Positions 58,670 through 64,000 of a DNA stretch of 64,000 nucleotides are shown in pieces. This stretch comes from Dactylellina haptotyla. Lineage: Eukaryota > Ascomycota > Orbiliomycetes > Orbiliales > Orbiliaceae. The position numbers and the translations under genes were made by a program. The notes under the pieces were generated by a model. The model saw only the letters and a list, made by a program, of their open reading frames with translations, ran no database searches and had not been told where the DNA came from. Location of the stretch: positions 1 to 64,000 of the forward strand of contig CM062379.1 in NCBI GenBank assembly GCA_031310005.1, read 5' to 3'. Numbering within the stretch: the first letter of the stretch is position 1; each line of letters starts with the position of its first letter.

Positions 58670-61199
58670 TCAGGCCGTAACGGTAACGGTAACGGTTACT
58701 GTAGGCGCACAGCCCGAAGTTGTAGTAGGAGGTGGAGTCGTGCTAGTCGTTGCACGTATAGTTGTAGTGGTGGTGGTGGTGGTGGTGGTGGTTGACAGCC
58801 GATTCTTGACTGCATTCCTAGCTTTGATGGCTTCCAAAATGGCTTCGTAACTCCAAGTGAGGTCTCTGGCCCCGACTTGTTGACCACTGTCCTTACTGAA
58901 TTGCTCGCTCAAGTTTCCAGTTGTTTTTGCATACTGCTTCACAACACCAAGGAAGGTGTCGGCATAATTGAATAACCCTGTGAATAGATTTTTACCAGCA
59001 GCGCCCGTGAGGGAATATGTACCAGCAGAGGCAGTAGTATTAAACCGCTTGAACAACCCGAGCGAAGTTGAGTCGATAGTGATAGCACCAGAATCAGCAA
59101 AAGCCGCAAGAGCTTTGTATATAATGTGGGCAGACGTAGTCGTGCAGATAAACCATGGATTTGCTTGAGAGGTGCCAACACCATCATAGCTTTCCAACGC
59201 AGCCATAATTAGCCGATGTTTCTCAAATTCGATAGGGCAGACTTACACATCTTCAGGATACCTTCCAATAGCCCATCCAACCTTATTAGCTGACTGGTTT
59301 ATGCTATAGAGGCTTTGAAATGACGATATCAATCCGTGGAGAGTAGCAAGAACCTTGGAGTCCGATGGAGGAAGTATATAGCTACCCCCTCTCAAAGACC
59401 CGAGGAGCGTACCACAATCGATACCACTTCTCCCACCATTGATTAAGCTATTCATCGTCAGTCATCAGAGATCCTCGAAAGTTAGATTTCATAGATTACA
59501 TACGCAATCAAGTAGTTCTTGCTAGAGCTCCAAAAGCTATTGATTGTCGTGACCTATCGGTTATTAGTCTAAAGACAGTGTCATATTTATGTCGTTGACA
59601 ACCTCAGTAGACTCACCATATTCGCCTGCGTTGATGTATAAGTACTCTTAGCAGCAGAATTTCCCATCGAGTCAGCGAACGCAGCACCCTCAATCATCGA
59701 ACGATCTAAATCACGAAAGTAAGTAGATGATTCATTGAATGACAACGGAAATATCAGGTAGGATTACATTGGACCATGGTCGTGAAGAACTGAGTGCCGC
59801 TTGTTTCCTCCCTATTATTCATCAATCATATGTTCTAAATTAAGGTTAAGGCAAACTGAAACACCATTGATAACATACCAAAGGTCGAACCCTCCTTGGT
59901 TCCAATACGCGGCCACATAATCAAGGTCGGGCTTGATTACTATTGGATTGTTTATATCAGATTTGTATCAGATAAGACAGTCTTGAGCAGAAACTCACTA
60001 GGCCAAAGAGTATTGGTAACATAGCTGCTGTCAATGGTCTTGTATTTGTTCGCAAATTTTATGAGTGTGATGGCACGAAGGGCAGGGCCATCCTTATTAT
60101 GATTATTAGCCATATCGCATATTTGTCACAGCAGAGGGGCATAATATAACTCACTCGCTGTGGTCGTCCCCATGATCCAGTATATGCAGTGTTGTCGGTG
60201 TTGAACTTAGGCTCTCCGAGTCCTATTGAAAAATATTTAGAAATCGGCTTTCCGAACGGTTTTGATTGATCATAACCAGTACACTCACCTCCAGTAGTAA
60301 ATCCACCGCTGGGGTTGCTTGTGTGTTGGAGAATACTTTGAACGTTGACCCAGTCTTTGATATACTGCAAATACGCGCCATTTGCAAGATACTCGTTGAC
60401 CAAATGTTCCATAACGATTGAACCATCTCTCGTCCATTGATAAAAGTAATTCGGGCTGCTAGTAGAAGGCGACGCAATAATCACACCAGCGCCAACAATT
60501 GTGTTGTTACTGCTACCAATATTGTTCAGCAACAAAGCCTGGGCCAAGGAAGCCTCTGTATCTAGCCAGGCGTCAAGGCCAGTTACAGCTGTAAAAGTAT
60601 CGGTCGAAGCTGTGATTTGATAATTTACATTGTTTCCGGGATCGTAGTAACTTTATTCGTTCAAATATTAGCATTGTTCGTTCTGAGCCACTATAAACGT
60701 CGCGTTGACATACGTTGCACCATTGACGGTATAGGCTATGTAGAACTGAGTGGCTCCCTGAGCAGTGCCTGAGAAACCCCAAACGTCATACCCAGACGAA
60801 TCGGGACCCGACACGTAGGAGGCCGTGATCGTATTTCCAGAACTCCAAGTACTCCCAACCGCCCAGGTGACCGTTACGGCTTTAGTATAGGCGAGGTTTT
60901 GGACCTATATTTTACCATCAAGAAGTGTGAACATCGTTTGATCCTCCTATTCACAGGACCGATATTGCGCTCTACGCAATAAAGATGGCTTTCTTACTTT
61001 GATGGTACCTGACAAGGTGCTGCCACTATAAGATTGACTGATCAGAGAGACCTTCGAGACGGTGTTAGCTGTACAGTGTATATCAAGACGTTCTAAACAA
61101 CTTGTGTTTTGTTTATACCTGAGTCGATCGTTTCGACAGAGGAGTCGCCCAGCTAAGGGCGATAAAAGCAGCATTAAGCAGCAAACGGAATCCGTACAT
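58670..61199 (-). CDS. GH15 glucoamylase with N-terminal CBM21
   Basis: Twelve exons (58670-59189, 59247-59447, 59504-59553, 59617-59705, 59768-59811, 59879-59939, 59999-60092, 60155-60222, 60289-60650, 60714-60904, 60998-61051, 61119-61199) give 604 residues in perfect phase. All introns are GT-AG, 56-93 bp. Signal peptide MYGFRLLLNAAFIALSWA, then a CBM21 starch-binding module (about 28-110; KVQNLAYTKAVTVTW, NGATYYDPGNNVNY). The GH15 core keeps YQWTRD (about 180-184), LGEPKFN, TGSWGRPQRDGP, FDLWEETSG with the general acid Glu305, DGVGTSQ and SEQF with general base Glu527 before LTWSY. A polyThr linker (triplet repeat 58766-58795) and a short tail CAPTVTVTVTVTA end the protein, where CBM20 starts in Aspergillus enzymes. 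It hydrolyses terminal alpha-1,4-glucose outside the cell. Convergent with the WSC gene. Confidence 0.93.
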
Positions 61200-62399
61200 C
61201 CTTTCAGAAGAGATGTATTCAAGTTCGAGATGAGTGAAAAGACTATTTGGTGTAATGAAACCAGGCTTGCTTTGGGAACTCATCAGTGGCTCATGGTAGT
61301 ATATTTATAACCGAATCTCTTTGCCCATCGCACTACGTCTATGGATATACACGGTCCTGAATATTCATTTCGAAAATTTTTAGTCTAATACCGTCTCCCG
61401 CCGGCCGGCTTGATTGCACCTCACATTAGAGCCAAAGCAACGGAAATCGTACGGCGAACCCGGCGAGTTTGGAACCCCATGATATTGGCAACATGCAAGA
61501 AAGCTAAATAGGTTCAGTGGAAAAGAAGGGATCTCTCTCGATATAGAATTCTGCTGTTTCACAACACAGCTTTTACAGATCGCAGAGATTACCAGTCAAT
61601 GCATAGAATCTCTCATTCTCTAAGGCTCCAATTATGCCAAGGAGCCTATATAGAGCTCGATCTATGCGAGGGTAGATGTGTGAATTCAGATTCGCGCAGA
61701 TGTGCATTTCCAGTGAAATATTAGTAGAGACCAAGGGCTTGCATGTTGATAGAAACGCTCATCTATAGACTGATCACACTCATGACCGCCCCGGCGAAGG
61801 TAAAAGAGCTTGCATGAACCGAGGCTATGAAGCCACAGACAACATCCCAAAATGAGCATGGGTCCGTTTGTGTTGATGTTCAAATTGAGTATCATCTGAT
61901 TGAACCCCACAATTACGTAGTCTATCCCCGCAATTGCTTCATCCCAACTTTCCTCAGGGGTAACCGATGAGCAGTTCTTCAGGAGCTATATGAACTCGAA
62001 GAACGGCTGTTTCGAATTTTCTGGGGTAGCACGGTCCTGTTCCTTGACGGCCGGCCGGTTGCCTCCCTCTCTTTAACCGGAACTTTGAGTTGCTCCGGTT
62101 AAGCGTTGATGCTCCGACGCGTGTGGTACTCGTCGCATGTGAGCCAACCTCTGAATTAATCTTCGGGCGGTCTTTAGCCTTGGCCCTGGAAAATAAATAC
62201 TAGCACAGCAGAAATTAACAAAAATTGAATCTACCTTTTAAATCACACTTTCAAATGCCGTGGCATAGAAGAATACAGAGATCGAGAATACACAGGTAAA
62301 GATGTCTCTATCGATAATTCCATAGAAACCTGAGTTTCTTGCGAATATCGCATTGACTAGTGTATCGGCGTAGCTTTTATGCCACTTTCGGATATGCAA
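61200..62399. other. Intergenic, promoter of glucoamylase
   Basis: About 1.2 kb. GGCCGGC occurs twice, near 61403 and 62051. Minus-strand frames at 61380-61562 and 61686-61910 are not supported. The left end is the glucoamylase promoter; the right end is the 3' flank of the next minus-strand gene. Confidence 0.45.
61300..61309 (-). promoter_or_regulatory. Probable TATA box of the glucoamylase gene
   Basis: TATAAATATA on the minus strand, about 100 bp upstream of ATG 61199. Confidence 0.5.
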
Positions 62400-63228
62400 T
62401 CATATTGTTAAAGTACATAACTTGGCGTTTTTAGAGACTTCATAAGTATTCCTATTTGTATCCACAATAATGCATGCGTGACCTTTCTCATCAAAGTTTT
62501 CCTGTACTGTCTTCGGATGAATTGATTTGAGGTGAGGATATGATTGTAACCGAATAGCACCATCGGACCAATTATTCCCAGCGAAGTTGTAATATTCCAG
62601 TATGAAAACGCCTGGATTGTTCTTATGCCAAGTAATGCTGAAGTAACGGGTTGCACTGCCACAAGTGGCTTTGCTGCCAAATGAACCTCGCGTGCTCGAT
62701 TTATCGCAGATATACCACATTACGTGGTGGTGCGGGTCATCGAATTTGGGGGCAGGAATATGGTAAGCCCATCGAACAAATATTCCAACCGTTCGGGGCT
62801 TCAGAAACATATCTTTTCCATACGCGATGATTGCATCGTCCAGTGGGCAAAACGAGTTTGTGTTGCAGCTAGTTGGTACCGTCAGGCTTTTTATTTTAGG
62901 CTCAATTAATGAAATAAAACCATTCATAGACACGTAAATCGTGGACGTTGTTTTGCCATAAAGTCGTAGAGGAAACTCGAGGTCCTTCCTAATCCATGCA
63001 TCATCTGTTTGCTTAGATTCCAACTCTGCAAAAGTCGAATTTCCTTGCCAAAGAGAGTAGTAGTATCCCTTATCGCCAGGTGCCCGAGGATGATCTTGAT
63101 TTTCGTTAGTCAGCGTTTCTATAAAACTCGGGTTTATAGTGTGCAAAACACAAAAACTTACTCTCAAGTGGGTGTGCCATACACACTGTTTGGAGGCAAA
63201 GAAGCGCGTTTAATATCAACCGGTTCAT
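62400..63228 (-). CDS. Secreted protein, NIDO-like, unknown function
   Basis: Exon 1 (63162-63228) starts MNRLILNALLCLQTVCMA, a signal peptide. It joins exon 2 (62400-63094) across a 67-bp intron (GTAAGT donor, CTGACTAAC branch, acceptor CAAG), giving 253 residues. A nearer acceptor (TTATAG, 43-bp intron) also keeps the frame. The mature protein has FPLRLYGKTTSTIYVSMNGFISL (strand-turn-strand with a NGF turn), then GIFVRWAYH and RYFSITWHKNNPGVFILEYYNF, the spacing and pattern of nidogen-like (NIDO) domains. Cysteines are few and paired. It is probably extracellular. Family assignment is tentative. Confidence 0.6.
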
Positions 63229-64000
63229 GATGGACAGAAAAATGCTATGATGAGATAGAGAGAGGTGGTTTAACAGGTTCTGCCTCAACTCGCTCTCAGG
63301 CAAATTGCTGGAAAAGTCTGATGCTGTCTTTTATGAAGGATGAAGTGCGGAAACTTGGGTATCAGGTTGAAAGTAGTCAACTTATAATGTATATTCATTT
63401 ATCTATACTTTCCCCACTCTATCCTAGGATTAAAAGCGTGTGATATTTATTTCCCATTTTTTCGATCTTCCTAAAAAGTCAGGTCGCACCCACTGCCGCA
63501 GGGGTCGGACATATGGATGAAAAAACAGTCTTGTGAGGCAAAGGACGATACCTCACACAATAACATCCGAGTAATAGGAAGCTACTTCTTTGTATCTACT
63601 ACCAGCATATATCGATTTGCTTTCTACTTGCACGCACTAAATTAGGAAGGAAATTAGCTTATATTTTTAAATATTCTTAATTCACATGCTAATATTTCGC
63701 CCACAAGGAGTGTGTATACAGTCCCCCATTCTCACGCATCCCTGTTAATCCCTGGTAATACAAATGAACGTCCCGCTATAAAGGGAAAAGAAGAGTAAAA
63801 CATATTCACGGAAAGTGGGGAGTTAGCAAATGCTCTTAAATAATTATTCTCTATTGACCAAAATACCAGGCATTATCTTATCGCAATATTGCCACTTAAG
63901 TTCAACTGGCTGGGTCAAGGCTAAGGCTTGCCCAAATCTCGAAAGTGGTATCACACCCTAGTTTCGTATATCGCATCCCTATGTTCATGCTAGTGAAGTA
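63229..64000. other. Right-hand flank, promoter of NIDO-like gene
   Basis: About 770 bp to the window edge, with no gene supported. It includes the promoter of the minus-strand NIDO-like gene; a gene could continue beyond the window. Confidence 0.45.

Noticed and set aside
147-64000. CRISPR arrays, tRNA or rRNA genes
   Set aside because: No spaced direct repeats of CRISPR type and no tRNA or rRNA signature was noticed; the organism is a eukaryote.

Overview
The window is the very end of a filamentous ascomycete (Pezizomycotina-type) chromosome. It starts in telomeric TAACCC/TAACC repeats, followed by about 11.8 kb of extremely A/T-rich, gene-free DNA with decayed retroelement reading frames full of stop codons. 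This is the usual look of repeat-induced point mutation (RIP). The genes beyond it have short GT-AG introns (about 42-93 bp) with CTAAC/CTGAC-like branch sites. Their families are typical of Pezizomycotina: HeLo/HET-S, CFEM-like, WSC, Egh16-like, GH79, and GH15 with CBM21. I cannot name the species.

Layout: 1-146 telomere; 147-11990 RIP desert with a Ty3/gypsy pol relic in its first 2.9 kb; 11990-13128 transition zone with dispersed and tandem repeats; 13129-20550 a head-to-head pair of large genes (protein kinase with ankyrin repeats; HeLo domain with pseudokinase); 21413-28600 a small secreted protein and two single-pass membrane proteins; 28938-31320 a broken dynamin/Mx-like GTPase gene; 32527-33888 an FAD oxidoreductase; 36720-37331 a hypothetical gene; 39430-42188 a GH79 glycosidase and a cysteine-rich secreted protein; 43095-43752 an ankyrin relic; 45249-51102 two secreted proteins of unusual composition (Gly/Lys/acidic; Egh16-like); 51837-54781 a BBE-type oxidase and a DapA-family aldolase; 56024-61199 a WSC-domain protein convergent with a 12-exon CBM21-GH15 glucoamylase; 62400-63228 a secreted NIDO-like protein.

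Taken together this is a subtelomeric accessory region. Nearly all products are either secreted or surface proteins (carbohydrate-active enzymes, effector-like proteins, CFEM/WSC sensors) or belong to self/non-self recognition and cell-death families (HeLo, kinase-ankyrin, Mx-like dynamin). Two pseudogenes and many long gene-poor stretches fit rapid turnover near the telomere.

The most interesting candidate system is the divergent pair at 13129-20550. A kinase-ankyrin protein (RIPK4-like architecture) faces, across about 455 bp, a protein with a HeLo cell-death domain fused to a catalytically degenerate kinase (MLKL-like architecture). Gene models were built by eye from splice motifs and reading-frame continuity; no database search was possible.
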